A stretch of DNA of 64,000 nt from Olsenella sp. KGMB02461 (lineage in GTDB: Bacteria; Actinomycetota; Coriobacteriia; Coriobacteriales; Atopobiaceae), in NCBI RefSeq assembly GCF_012584445.1, contig NZ_JABAHI010000008.1, positions 1,302,001-1,366,000 of the forward strand. The letters run 5' to 3'. The translations under genes and the position numbers were made by a program. The notes beneath the pieces were generated by a model. That model was not told the origin of the DNA and did not search any database. It saw nothing but the letters and a program-made list of their open reading frames with translations. Positions 35,677-44,271 of the stretch are shown piece by piece. Every line of letters starts with the position of its first letter. The first letter of the stretch is position 1.

Positions 35677-37230
35677 CTACTCTTTGGAGGTGCGGGCACG
35701 GCTGCTGCGAGGCTGCTCTGCAGGCAGGTGGATAGTGAAGACGGAGCCGCGTCCCAGCTCGGACTTCACCTCGATATAGCCGTTGTGTTTGGTCACGATC
35801 TCCTTAACCAGCGACAGGCCTACGCCCAAGCCGCCCGAGACGCGCTCGCGGCTGGCATCCGAGCGCCAAAAACGCGAGAACACGCGGGACAGGTCCTCCT
35901 CGGCGATGCCGATGCCGGTGTCTGCCACCGAGATGGTGACGTCTTGGCCCTCGCGGCCCACCCGCACGAAGACATGGCCCCCCTCGGGCGTGTAGCGCAT
36001 GGCATTGCTCATAAGATTGATGACGGCTTGCTTGAGCATGTCGGGGTCGGCGGCGATAGTGAGCTCTTGGGAAGAGGCGCGCTGCTCGTAGGTAAGGGTG
36101 AGGTCCTGGTCTTTGAAGAGGCCTTCCTGGCTCTCCACCAAACCGTGGACCATCTGGCCCACATCGGTGGGCTCGAGCTTTACCGCCGTGGTGCCGTTCT
36201 CGATGCGCGACAGGCGCAGCATGGCGTCTACCAGGCGCGACAGGCGACGCACCTCGCTGGCCACCAGGCCCAGGTGCTCGTCGTCTGCAGGCAGCACGCC
36301 GTCTTGCATGGCCTCGACGTTTACCAGCATGGCCATAAGGGGCGTGCGCAGCTCATGAGCCACATCGGAGGTGAGGCGATGCTCCATCTTGAAGTCGCGC
36401 TCCATGGTGTTGGCCATGTCGTCGAAGGTCTCGCCCAGCTGGCCCAAGTCATCGTCGCCGGTGACGCCGGTGCGCGCGGTGAGGTCGCCGTTGGAGATGG
36501 CTTTGGCGGTGTTGGAGATGCGCTTGATGGGACGGGTAAGCGAGCGCGAGATGAACACGCCCATGATGCACGCCAGCGGGATGGCTGCGCAGGCAGCGGC
36601 CACGATGGCGCCGTAGGAGTTCTTGCGAAACACAGTGTCGCTCTTGGTGAGCAGGGCGTCTGAGCCCAAAGCCCAGACGCGCACGGTGCCCACCTGGCTG
36701 CCGTTGGCCATCACCGGGGCGCTCACCACCGAGCCTGCCTGGGCAGGCGCCAGCGACACCGAAGGCTCTACCTCGCCGTCGCCAAAGTTGCCGCCGGCAG
36801 GCCAGGTATCGTCGTAGAGGATGATGCCCTTGGAGCTCACCAGCTGGATGCCCACGTCAGAGACCTGAGAGCTGGCCGCCTGGGCGGTATCCAGAGTCTC
36901 CTGGCCCCACCCGCCGGCCTCCTCATAGGTGCGGCCCAAAAGCAGCGCCGTGTTGTCTGCGGTGCGCTTCATGTTCTCGCGGGTGTAGCTTTGGAACTGG
37001 CCTTCCCACACCACAGACAGCACTACCACCAACAGGGCTGCCGTCATCACCGCAGTGAGAGCGAAGGCCAAGATGAGCTTGGAAGAAAACGACTGGGCAG
37101 AGCCATTGTGCGCTCGAGAGGTGGACCAAGCAGCGCCCTCGCTCCCCTCCTCCGACGGGAGGGAAGGATGGTGCGGCTGCTCAGCCTCTTGAGTTGTGTA
37201 GTTGGAGTCCCGCGCAACCGGTGGCGTCAC
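35677..37230 (-). CDS. Two-component sensor histidine kinase
   Basis: 517 residues from GTG 37230, 18 bases after the response regulator stop. A cytoplasmic N-terminus of about 45 residues, helix (about 50-72), an outer sensor domain (about 73-210), second helix (about 215-235), HAMP, a HisKA domain with the phosphorylated His in SDVAHELRTPL, and an HATPase domain (N box LMSNAMRYTP, G boxes ADTGIGIAEED and GLGVGLSLVKE). It autophosphorylates and passes phosphate to the adjacent regulator. The stimulus is not apparent; the class resembles BaeS/MprB envelope-stress sensors. Confidence 0.94.
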   Translation of the reverse strand: MTPPVARDSNYTTQEAEQPHHPSLPSEEGSEGAAWSTSRAHNGSAQSFSSKLILAFALTAVMTAALLVVVLSVVWEGQFQSYTRENMKRTADNTALLLGRTYEEAGGWGQETLDTAQAASSQVSDVGIQLVSSKGIILYDDTWPAGGNFGDGEVEPSVSLAPAQAGSVVSAPVMANGSQVGTVRVWALGSDALLTKSDTVFRKNSYGAIVAAACAAIPLACIMGVFISRSLTRPIKRISNTAKAISNGDLTARTGVTGDDDLGQLGETFDDMANTMERDFKMEHRLTSDVAHELRTPLMAMLVNVEAMQDGVLPADDEHLGLVASEVRRLSRLVDAMLRLSRIENGTTAVKLEPTDVGQMVHGLVESQEGLFKDQDLTLTYEQRASSQELTIAADPDMLKQAVINLMSNAMRYTPEGGHVFVRVGREGQDVTISVADTGIGIAEEDLSRVFSRFWRSDASRERVSGGLGVGLSLVKEIVTKHNGYIEVKSELGRGSVFTIHLPAEQPRSSRARTSKE

Positions 37231-37247
37231 TGGCTAAGGCCCAAACC

Positions 37248-37964
37248 CTAGGCGCGATCCGCGGGCTTCTCGGGAGCCTCAAAGCGGTAACCCACACCGT
37301 GAACCGTATAGAGCCACTTGGGATTGCGGGGGTCGTCGCCCAGCTTGGCGCGCAGGTTCTTGACGTGGGAGTCGATGGTGCGCTCATAGCCCTCGAAGTC
37401 GTAGCCCAGCACCTTTTCTACCAGCTCCATGCGGGTGTAGACGCGGCCGGGATAGCGGGCCAAGGTAGTGAGCAGCTTGAACTCGGAGGCGGTGAGGTCT
37501 ACCTCTTTGCCCTCCACCATGACCTTGTGGCCGGAGATATCGATGACCAGGTCGCCAAAGTCCAGCACCTCTACCTGGGGCTCCGGCTCCATGCGGGCGC
37601 GGCGCAAAAGGGCGCGCACGCGGGCCACCAGCTCGCGGGGGGAGAAGGGCTTGATAAGGTAGTCGTCTGCGCCCAGCTCAAGGCCAATGATGCGGTCTTC
37701 AACCTCGCCCTTGGCGGTGAGCATGATGATGGGCACGTCAGAGGTGTCGCGAATGGCGCGGCACACGCGCTCGCCGGAGAGCTTGGGCAGCATGAGGTCG
37801 AGGATGATGAGGTCAAAGGTGTGCTTCTCAAACTCCTCAACGGCCGATTGCCCGTCGCCCACCGAGCGCACCCAGTAGCCCTCGCGCTCAAGATAGGCCT
37901 GCACGGCGTCGCGAATGACCTTCTCGTCTTCTACCAACAGGATACGTTTAGCATCTGAAGCCAT
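37248..37964 (-). CDS. Two-component response regulator, OmpR/PhoB class
   Basis: 238 residues from ATG 37964, five bases after GGGGAGG. The receiver domain has the acidic pocket (VEDE), the phosphorylated Asp in LIILDLMLP, the Thr in MLTAKG and the Lys in YLIKPFSPREL. The C-terminal winged helix (ASEFKLLTTLARYPGRVYTR and IDSHVKNLRAKLGDDPRNPK) binds DNA. It precedes its histidine kinase in the same transcript. Confidence 0.95.
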   Translation of the reverse strand: MASDAKRILLVEDEKVIRDAVQAYLEREGYWVRSVGDGQSAVEEFEKHTFDLIILDLMLPKLSGERVCRAIRDTSDVPIIMLTAKGEVEDRIIGLELGADDYLIKPFSPRELVARVRALLRRARMEPEPQVEVLDFGDLVIDISGHKVMVEGKEVDLTASEFKLLTTLARYPGRVYTRMELVEKVLGYDFEGYERTIDSHVKNLRAKLGDDPRNPKWLYTVHGVGYRFEAPEKPADRA

Positions 37965-38132
37965 GACAGCCTCCCCGTTCTCAAAAGTAAGGGAAACGCC
38001 CCGAGCGGGCCTCTCCACATATCTGAACATCCCTAGTTTACCCCACATGGCCCTAAGTTCATTCCAGCGGGCGCCTAACGGTTTCGCAACCTATGTGTCC
38101 CCTATTTGTAAGGAACCCCCAGGCGCCCTTGC

Positions 38133-38158
38133 TGCCGAGAAACCCCCGCTTCCGGGGC
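38133..38158 (-). terminator. Hairpin ending in the TGCCGAGAAAC element, after the Tat-lipoprotein gene
   Basis: On the minus strand AGCCCCGGAAGCGGGG forms a short CCCCGG-type hairpin and runs into GGTTTCTCGGCA (38143-38133, exact element). It lies 20 bases after the stop of the gene at 38176, so the element supplies the T-rich tail of a terminator. Confidence 0.6.
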
Positions 38159-38175
38159 TGAGGCTCGCCGGCAGG

Positions 38176-39669
38176 CTAGGAGACCTTGAAGGCTCGCACC
38201 ACCACTGCCGAAGGGTAGGAGGTGGTCGGGTCTTTCACCGTGGCGAAGGTGACGAAGTCTTGGCAGGTGCCAATGCGAGCCGGGTATTCGCCGTAGTCTA
38301 CAGAGCGGTCCTCGGCTGCCAGGGTGCCGTAGGTGCCATTGGCCAGATCCGCCACCACGTAGGAGGCGCGGTTCTTGACGATGCAGGTGTTGGCCGTGCC
38401 CGCCGGAGGCGCCGAGGGCTCGCGAGAGATGGCGGCATAGCTGCCGTCGTCCTGGGCGACATAGGTGCCCATCTTGCCCAAAAGGCCGCCGGACTGGTAG
38501 TTGGCCTCGATCTGGAAGGCAAGGCGGCCGCCCAAGAGCACCGCGGAAAACGGCCTGATGGACTGGGGCAGCACCAGCTCGTCTTTGGCAGAAGCCAAGT
38601 CGTCGCTCAGGCTGTAGCTGCGGATGGCGTAGTGCACCGCGCCGTCGCGGTCGTCGCGAGGCACGCAGACCAGCTGGCCCTCGGACACCGTGGGAGCACA
38701 GGCGAAGCGGCCGTGGGACACGATTTTCGCCTCGCCTTTGGACTGGCCTGCCTTCCAGAGGTAGCAGGTGGAGTCCTGGGAGGTCTTGGCGCCGCCGGCC
38801 ACCGGCATCACGTACCAGATGACCTGGTTGCCGCTGCACACCAGCTGAGGCGGGTCCCAATCTTTGTCGCCAGAATAGAGCTCCAGGGCGTTGCCGGTAA
38901 GCGCGCCGTTGGAAAAGGCGCTGCCGTAAAGGCGCCAGTCGCCGCTCACCACGTCCAGCTCCACCCAGGCATAGACGGAGTCCGAGCACCTGGCCTCATA
39001 AATCACGTAATTGGCGCCGCCGGAAAGCGGCTTGTCCACCACGGTGGCAAGGTTGCCGGCTGCCACAGAAAACGCCCCTGCCGAGACCGGCGGATAGGGC
39101 GTGTCTCCCGTGAGCGTCGCGGCGATCCAGTTGCCCTCCGAAGGATAGAGCACCGTGCCCAGCGCCACCTGCCAGCGACCGGCCTCGGCAAGGTTGGGCG
39201 CGCCCTCCACATAGGAGTAGTCTTCCATCACCTGGACGGCGTCCTTCTCGTCCACCTGGGCCGGAGCCACCAGGTCTTGGGAGGCCGCGTCTTTGGCGCA
39301 ACCTTGTATGGAACTCACTACCGACCCAGCCGCAGTCAGCCCGCCCAGGCCCAGCGCGCCTTTGATGAGCGTGCGGCGGTCAAAGGAGCCGGGAGCGGGC
39401 GCGCCAGAAGGACGTGCCGAGAAAGACGGCCCCAGCGGCCTGGAAGGTTGTCCCTGCGCGGCCCCCGCACGCTGAGGGCCCTGCTGCCGTTGACCGGCAG
39501 GTCGCGGCGCTGCCGCAGGGCGCGCTTGAGAAGCCGGGCGGAAGGTCTTAGAAGATGAAGTTGTGCGAGAGGCCCTGGGCGTGGAGCGCCGCGCTTGGGA
39601 GGCGCGAGGCCGGCTGGCGACCTGGCGGCCCTGCGTGCGGGGCGTGCCCTGAGATTGGCGAAACGCCAT
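38176..39669 (-). CDS. Putative Tat-exported lipoprotein with long basic N-terminal tail
   Basis: 497 residues from ATG 39669 (nine bases after GGAGG). The first about 100 residues are a low-complexity Arg/Pro/Ala/Ser/Gln tail. Then comes a twin-arginine-type signal (FDRRTLIKGALGLGG, hydrophobic to VVSSIQ) followed by GC, a possible lipid-anchoring cysteine. The remaining about 370 residues form repeated beta-strand units (for example YVIYEARCSD, QVIWYVMPVAGG, YAIRSYSLSD), suggesting a beta-propeller outside the cell. Function unknown. The tail before a Tat signal is odd: either it is cytoplasmic and cleaved or the true start is later. The gene starts four bases after the TSCPD gene stop. Confidence 0.72.
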   Translation of the reverse strand: MAFRQSQGTPRTQGRQVASRPRASQARRSTPRASRTTSSSKTFRPASQARPAAAPRPAGQRQQGPQRAGAAQGQPSRPLGPSFSARPSGAPAPGSFDRRTLIKGALGLGGLTAAGSVVSSIQGCAKDAASQDLVAPAQVDEKDAVQVMEDYSYVEGAPNLAEAGRWQVALGTVLYPSEGNWIAATLTGDTPYPPVSAGAFSVAAGNLATVVDKPLSGGANYVIYEARCSDSVYAWVELDVVSGDWRLYGSAFSNGALTGNALELYSGDKDWDPPQLVCSGNQVIWYVMPVAGGAKTSQDSTCYLWKAGQSKGEAKIVSHGRFACAPTVSEGQLVCVPRDDRDGAVHYAIRSYSLSDDLASAKDELVLPQSIRPFSAVLLGGRLAFQIEANYQSGGLLGKMGTYVAQDDGSYAAISREPSAPPAGTANTCIVKNRASYVVADLANGTYGTLAAEDRSVDYGEYPARIGTCQDFVTFATVKDPTTSYPSAVVVRAFKVS

Positions 39670-39673
39670 GGGC

Positions 39674-39955
39674 TTAAGCCTCCATGGCAGCAGCCGCCGC
39701 CTGCTCTTGGCCCTGGCGCAGGGCGGCTGCCAGCTGATCTGCGCAGGAGGTGGCCCGACGGCCACAAGTGTTGCCGGCGAGGAGGGCCGCGATCTTCTCG
39801 GCAGGTTGGCCGGCCACGAGCTTGGAGATGGCTTTGAGGTTGCCGTTGCAGCCTCCGTCGAAAGCCACGGACTCGATGGTGGAGCCGTCATCAGAAAGCG
39901 AAATATGAATAGCCCGGGCGCAGACGCCGCGGGGCTTGAAGTCATAGGCGAACAT
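39674..39955 (-). CDS. TSCPD-domain protein
   Basis: 93 residues matching the small TSCPD family over the full length: YDFKPRGVCARAIHI, FDGGCNGNLKAISKLVAGQ and CGRRATSCADQLAAAL with the name-giving TSC-x-D. The domain also occurs in ribonucleotide reductases, where its cysteines may bind metal; stand-alone proteins are of unknown role. Its ribosome site (AAGGGG) lies inside a hairpin arm at 39966-39971, ten bases before the ATG, so translation may depend on the structure. It is co-transcribed with the Tat-lipoprotein gene. Confidence 0.85.
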   Translation of the reverse strand: MFAYDFKPRGVCARAIHISLSDDGSTIESVAFDGGCNGNLKAISKLVAGQPAEKIAALLAGNTCGRRATSCADQLAAALRQGQEQAAAAAMEA

Positions 39956-39961
39956 ACAGAT

Positions 39962-40007
39962 AAAACCCCTTTTCGTCCTAGAGAGTATACGACGAGAAGG
40001 GGTTTTT
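39962..40007 (-). terminator. pepV-side hairpin that also covers the TSCPD ribosome site
   Basis: Plus-strand arms AAAACCCCTTTTCGTC (39962-39977) and GACGAGAAGGGGTTTTT (39991-40007), a nearly perfect 16-pair stem with a 13-base loop. On the minus strand it ends in GGGGTTTTA, like a terminator for pepV, yet the AAGGGG in its last arm is the ribosome site of the TSCPD gene. It could be a terminator, an attenuator or a translational switch. Confidence 0.65.
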
Positions 40008-40047
40008 CAGGTGACGTCCACGGTGTCTGCGCGAGGCGACCACTAAG

Positions 40048-40079
40048 CCTACAAATACCTAGTATCTAGTAGGTATTTA
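40048..40079. repeat. Inverted repeat AAATACCTA...TAGGTATTT
   Basis: Nine-base perfect arms around GTATCTAG, between pepV and the hairpin. The right half GTATCTAGTAGG resembles the GTACTTAGTAGG repeats at 20655-20890, so it may be a relative or a binding site of the same protein. Confidence 0.5.
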
Positions 40080-40139
40080 GAGCCGCGCCCTCGCGGGCCC
40101 GCGCTCCAATTGGGTGGATCCTCGCTGGCGCCCCCGCAG

Positions 40140-41528
40140 CTAGAGCTTCATCAGGCGGCCGATGGCGTCGATGTAGATGGCCAAGGCGCGCTTGAGGGAG
40201 GCCTCGGACACGGCCTCGTTGGGGCCGTGCATGGAGCCGGCCCACTCAGGCTTGTTGGGGTCGTCCTCCTCGGGGCCAAAGGAGACGCCGTGGGCGAACT
40301 TGCGGGCATAGGTGCCTCCGCCCATGGTGAAGGCTTTGGCAGGGGTCCCGGTGACCTGGGAGTAGGCAGCCAGCAGAGCCTCGACCTCGGGCGAGGTGGG
40401 ATCCAGGTAGAAGGGCTCTTTGACGTGGGGCTTGGCGGTAGCCAGGCCGGCGCGCTCGGCGGCGGCGAAGAGCTGCGAATGAATGTGCTCGGAGGTGATG
40501 GAGGGCGGGAAGCGCACGTCCACGCTCAGGGTGAAGCGCTGGTCGTGGGTCTTGGCCACGCCGCACACCAGAGTGAGGGGGTCGAAGCGCTCGTCGGTGG
40601 CAGCCAGCCCCAGCGCAGCGCCGCTGGTGTTCATAAGGGACTGCAAGAAGCCCAGGAAGGCGCCTTGCTCGGCCCGGTCGTAGAGCTGGTTGGCCAGCAG
40701 ATAGGAGGCCAGCACGCCCAGCGCGTTCACCGTGCCGGCGGGGATGGACGCATGGCCTCCCACACCCTGAGCCAGCACCTGAGTGGCGCCGTCTTCCAGG
40801 GCTCTCAGGGTGATGCCGGGAAACTCCGGGCAGTCCTTAGGCGCTTTGCGCACCACCGCGCGGGCCTCGCCAGGGATGGCGTTGTGCACCGTGCCGGCCT
40901 CCAGAGACACCAGCGTGCCGCCGGCGATGGGGCCCGAGGTGAACTCGGTCACAAAGACGCCTTTCTCGCCGCAGCCCACAGGAAACTCGGCGTCAGGGGT
41001 GAACAAAAACCAAGGCTCGCCCATACGCTCCAGGTAGGTAGGCGCATCTGCCATCTCGGTCTCTTCATTGACGCCCACGATGCAGCGCAGGGTGCGCGGC
41101 AGCTTGAGGCCGCGGCGCTTAAAATACTCGGCCGCCCAGAGAGACAGCACGAAGGGCCCCTTGTCGTCGATGACGCCGCGGCCCATGAGGTAGCCGTCGC
41201 GGCGCTCCATCTTAAAGGGATCGCCGGTCCAGCCGGGGCCCGCCGGCACCACGTCCACATGGGCGATAGTGGCCAGCACCTCGTCAGAGGCGCCTGGGAG
41301 ATCGGCGTAGCCAATGTAGCCGTCCAGATCATGGGGCTCCAGCCCCAGGCGCGACGCGATGCCCAGCGCCACGTCCAACGCCTGCCGAGGCCCAGGCCCA
41401 AAGGGGCTCCCCGGCGCCGCCGCCCCTAAATCCTCCACCGAATCCACGGCTACCAGCGCCGCAATGTCATCGAGCACCTGCGGCCACACCTCGTTGATAT
41501 AGCGTGCCACATCCTCGGAAATCGCCAT
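40140..41528 (-). CDS. pepV: M20 dipeptidase, PepV/Sapep family
   Basis: 462 residues from ATG 41528 (GAGGGACG upstream). Zinc-binding motifs are IAHVDVVPAG (His), GRGVIDDKGP (bridging Asp) and NEETEMA (catalytic Glu pair); PDAEFPVGCGEKG is typical for PepV-type dipeptidases, as is the long lid domain before the final GGGTYARKFAHG. It cleaves dipeptides in the cytoplasm for amino-acid supply. It seems to be transcribed alone. Confidence 0.92.
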   Translation of the reverse strand: MAISEDVARYINEVWPQVLDDIAALVAVDSVEDLGAAAPGSPFGPGPRQALDVALGIASRLGLEPHDLDGYIGYADLPGASDEVLATIAHVDVVPAGPGWTGDPFKMERRDGYLMGRGVIDDKGPFVLSLWAAEYFKRRGLKLPRTLRCIVGVNEETEMADAPTYLERMGEPWFLFTPDAEFPVGCGEKGVFVTEFTSGPIAGGTLVSLEAGTVHNAIPGEARAVVRKAPKDCPEFPGITLRALEDGATQVLAQGVGGHASIPAGTVNALGVLASYLLANQLYDRAEQGAFLGFLQSLMNTSGAALGLAATDERFDPLTLVCGVAKTHDQRFTLSVDVRFPPSITSEHIHSQLFAAAERAGLATAKPHVKEPFYLDPTSPEVEALLAAYSQVTGTPAKAFTMGGGTYARKFAHGVSFGPEEDDPNKPEWAGSMHGPNEAVSEASLKRALAIYIDAIGRLMKL

Positions 41529-41699
41529 GATCGTCCCTCTTTCATCCTGTTGCTCAGGTGCGCCTTGTGCGCCTGCTGCAAGCACGCATCCCGCGCAGAC
41601 CGCAACATGCGCCCCGGGGCACCCTGCAACTCTTATTCACACCCGTGGTTTTGTGCCCCACAAGAGTCCCTCTATTCGCGCGACGCCTCCAAAACTTGC

Positions 41700-41761
41700 T
41701 GCCGAGAAACCCTTCCTTCCCACCGGCGAGCGCCAAGGAAGGATGCACGGGTTTCTCGGCA
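41700..41761. repeat. Inverted pair of exact TGCCGAGAAAC elements after purB
   Basis: TGCCGAGAAAC at 41700-41710 and GTTTCTCGGCA at 41751-41761 face each other. The arms continue as CCCTTCCTTCC and GGAAGGA, giving a long hairpin 50 bases after the purB stop. On the minus strand it is followed by GCAAGTTTTGG, so it can act as the purB terminator. Confidence 0.8.
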
Positions 41762-41810
41762 AGGAAAGATGCTGCGCGACCAGGGATCCTAGGGGATGAG
41801 GCCAGAGATG

Positions 41811-43160
41811 CTAGCCCTCGAAGGAGAGAGCCTCGACTCGGTCAAAGACGCTGTCCACACGGCCCAGGAAGCTGCGGGGGTCGAAGATGGCATCCAGCTG
41901 CTCTTGGGTGAGGGGGCAGCGAGGGTCGGCAATGAGCTTCTCTTCGAAGGTGGCGCCGGGCTCGCCCTGCTGGATCTCGCGCCAGGTGGCCATGGCGTTT
42001 TCCTGCACTACCTTGTAGGCATCCTCGCGGCTCATACCGGTGTCGACCAGGGCCAAGAGCACCTTGGAGGAGTAGATGAGGCCGCGGGTCTTGTTGAGGT
42101 TGGCCATCATCTGGGCCGGGTAGAGCACCAGGCCGTCCACGATGCGAATGAGGCAGGCGAGCATGTGGTCTAAGGCGATGAAGGAGTCGGCCAAAGCCAC
42201 GCGCTCGGCCGAGGAGTGGGAGATGTCGCGCTCGTGCCAGAGGGCCACGTTGTCAAAGGAGACCTGGGCGTTGGCCTTGACCACGCGCGCCAAGCCGCAG
42301 ACCTTCTCAACGGTGATGGGGTTGCGCTTGTGGGGCATGGCGCTGGAACCTTTTTGGCCGGCGCGGAAAGGCTCCTCAACCTCGAGGGTGTCCGTGCGCT
42401 GGAGGTTGCGGATCTCGGTGGCGATGCGCTCGCAGGTGGCGGCTACGCAGGCCAGCACGCCAGCCAGGTAGGCGTGGTGGTCGCGGCTGATGACCTGGGT
42501 GGACAAAGGATCTGCCACAAGGCCCAGCTTCTCGCAGACGTAGGCCTCTACGCGGGGGTCGATGGATGAGTAGGTGCCCACCGCGCCGGAGATGGCGCCC
42601 ACCGCCACGTTCGCCCGGGCGTCTTCCAGACGCTCCAGGTCGCGCTTGAGCTCGAAGGCCCAGCTGGCAAACTTCATGCCAAAGGTCATGGGTTCGGCAT
42701 GGATGCCGTGGGTGCGGCCCACGCACAAAGTGTCGCGCTCCTCCAGCGCCCGGCGACGACAGATCTCGCCCAAGCGGCGCACGTCGTCGATGAGGATGTC
42801 TGTGGCTTGCACCAGCTGGAAGCAGAGGGCCGTGTCGCCCAGATCCGAGCTGGTCATGCCATAGTGCACATGGCGGCTGGGTTTGGGCTGGCCCTCGGGG
42901 ATCTGTGCGTCGATATGCTCGCCCATATTGGTGAGGAATGCGATGACGTCGTGGTTTGTCACCGCTTCGATAGCGTCCACCTCGTCCACGTCAAAGCCAG
43001 CATGCTCGCGGATGTAGGCCGCCTCTTCAGGCGTGATGTCGGTCTCGCCCAGCAGCGCATGAGCCTCGCAGGCCAGCACCTCGATCTCCTGCCAGACGGC
43101 GTACTTGTTTTCCAGCGAGAAGATATGACCCATCTCTGGACGGGTGTAGCGATCGATCAT
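41811..43160 (-). CDS. purB: Adenylosuccinate lyase
   Basis: 449 residues from ATG 43160 (MIDRYTRPEMGHIFSLENKY), the usual beginning; AGAGGACG is the ribosome site. The fumarase/aspartase-superfamily signature is GSSAMPHKRNPITVEKVCGL, with VGRTHGIHAEP and MTSSDLGDTA also conserved. It releases fumarate from SAICAR, the product of PurC, and from adenylosuccinate. It diverges from a membrane protein gene, and a solitary transposon end lies in the spacer. Confidence 0.96.
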   Translation of the reverse strand: MIDRYTRPEMGHIFSLENKYAVWQEIEVLACEAHALLGETDITPEEAAYIREHAGFDVDEVDAIEAVTNHDVIAFLTNMGEHIDAQIPEGQPKPSRHVHYGMTSSDLGDTALCFQLVQATDILIDDVRRLGEICRRRALEERDTLCVGRTHGIHAEPMTFGMKFASWAFELKRDLERLEDARANVAVGAISGAVGTYSSIDPRVEAYVCEKLGLVADPLSTQVISRDHHAYLAGVLACVAATCERIATEIRNLQRTDTLEVEEPFRAGQKGSSAMPHKRNPITVEKVCGLARVVKANAQVSFDNVALWHERDISHSSAERVALADSFIALDHMLACLIRIVDGLVLYPAQMMANLNKTRGLIYSSKVLLALVDTGMSREDAYKVVQENAMATWREIQQGEPGATFEEKLIADPRCPLTQEQLDAIFDPRSFLGRVDSVFDRVEALSFEG

Positions 43161-43240
43161 TGATGCGTCCTCTCTCAAACTCATCCTCTGCAGTCACGCT
43201 CTTTATTTTACAAAGCTCTCAGGTTTTACAAAACAACCGC

Positions 43241-43307
43241 GAGAAAGCCCACGGCTTTAGCCGTGGGAGGATGTCAAAAAGCTCGCAGCCCAGATATCCG
43301 GCTTTTT
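43241..43307 (+). mobile_element. Solitary IS200/IS605-type right-end hairpin
   Basis: CCCACGGCT-TT-AGCCGTGGG (43248-43267, nine-base perfect stem, two-base loop) followed by AGGATGTCAA. This hairpin plus trailing sequence is typical of right ends of IS200/IS605 and IS1341-type elements, where it also forms the 3' end of the TnpB guide (omega) RNA. Behind it AAAAAGC (43276-43282) and GCTTTTT (43301-43307) form a terminator-like pair. No tnpA or tnpB exists nearby: purB starts 80 bases upstream. So it is a relic end or a stand-alone RNA. Confidence 0.55.
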
Positions 43308-43356
43308 AACGATTCGTGCGCCTATGATGTATCCTGACCTCACGAGAGGAGCGTCC

Positions 43357-44271
43357 ATGGCCACACAGCACCACCCCAGCGACTACACATTGGAGCCCCT
43401 CCCCCGTCGCCCTATCTTGAGCGCCGGCATCGGCTTTTGCGCTCTGGTGATCCTGAGCCTCATTATCCTCATCACGGCCCTCGTCTCCCCTACCCAGGAA
43501 GTCTCTGCATCCTGGGTGGCCTGCGCGTCCATGTGCCTGGCCTATTGCATCCCTTGCACCGCAGTGCTGGTCATCGTGATCATGCGCAACATCACCTTAA
43601 GCCGCCAGGTGCGCTATATCCTCGCCGTCATCTCCACTGCAGGCATCATCTTCTTTTTGACCTTCCCCTTCCTAGGCATCATCTCGCTTCCCACCAGCGA
43701 CAACACCGCCGTGCTCCAAATCGCCGCCGCCGACATCGCCCAACGCGGCGATTGGATCATCGTCGTCCTAGGCAGCCTCTTGGGCCTGAGCCTGCCGGTT
43801 TCTGCTTCTGCCAAAACCGAGAAACCCGACCCCACCCCTCGCCTCACCCACTGGCTCTGGGGGTTAGGGCTTACCGGATGGATAGGAGCCTCAATCCAGT
43901 TGGCCTTTGCCATCATCCAGGCAGACTCCCACACCCTGGTTATGGGACCTGTCATCACCTTGGTCTCCCAGTTGATAGCCTCGCCTTTGATGATCTTTAG
44001 CATTGCTGCCATCGCGAGCACCGTGGCCTGGGGCTACACCAGCTTCAACTCGCCTCGCTATCTTCCCTACACGTTGCTCTACGGTGCATTGATCTTCTTT
44101 GTAGGCGGCCTAATGGTGACCTTTGGCGAGATCCTGTCGCTCTACAATCTGCCCACACTCACCTTTTCCAGCTTTCGCATCTCGAGCATCCAGGTGCTCT
44201 ACAACGCCATCTTGGGCATTGTCGCCGGCGTGGGGCTAGGGACTATCGATAAAAAATACGACTATAGCTAG
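43357..44271 (+). CDS. Hypothetical polytopic membrane protein
   Basis: 304 residues from ATG 43357, six bases after GAGAGGAGC; an ATG at 43324 lacks such a site. About eight hydrophobic helices, starting near residue 22 (AGIGFCALVILSLIILITAL), with a polar loop at about 155-170 (ASAKTEKPDPTPRLTH). The C-terminus is short and charged (DKKYDYS). No family recognised and no transporter motif seen. It is expressed alone, converging on the DUF536-like gene. Confidence 0.75.
   Translation: MATQHHPSDYTLEPLPRRPILSAGIGFCALVILSLIILITALVSPTQEVSASWVACASMCLAYCIPCTAVLVIVIMRNITLSRQVRYILAVISTAGIIFFLTFPFLGIISLPTSDNTAVLQIAAADIAQRGDWIIVVLGSLLGLSLPVSASAKTEKPDPTPRLTHWLWGLGLTGWIGASIQLAFAIIQADSHTLVMGPVITLVSQLIASPLMIFSIAAIASTVAWGYTSFNSPRYLPYTLLYGALIFFVGGLMVTFGEILSLYNLPTLTFSSFRISSIQVLYNAILGIVAGVGLGTIDKKYDYS

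Noticed and set aside
38176-39945. Longer start for the Tat-lipoprotein gene, overlapping TSCPD
   Set aside because: The extra codons are an out-of-frame reading of the TSCPD gene, and a ribosome site precedes ATG 39669.
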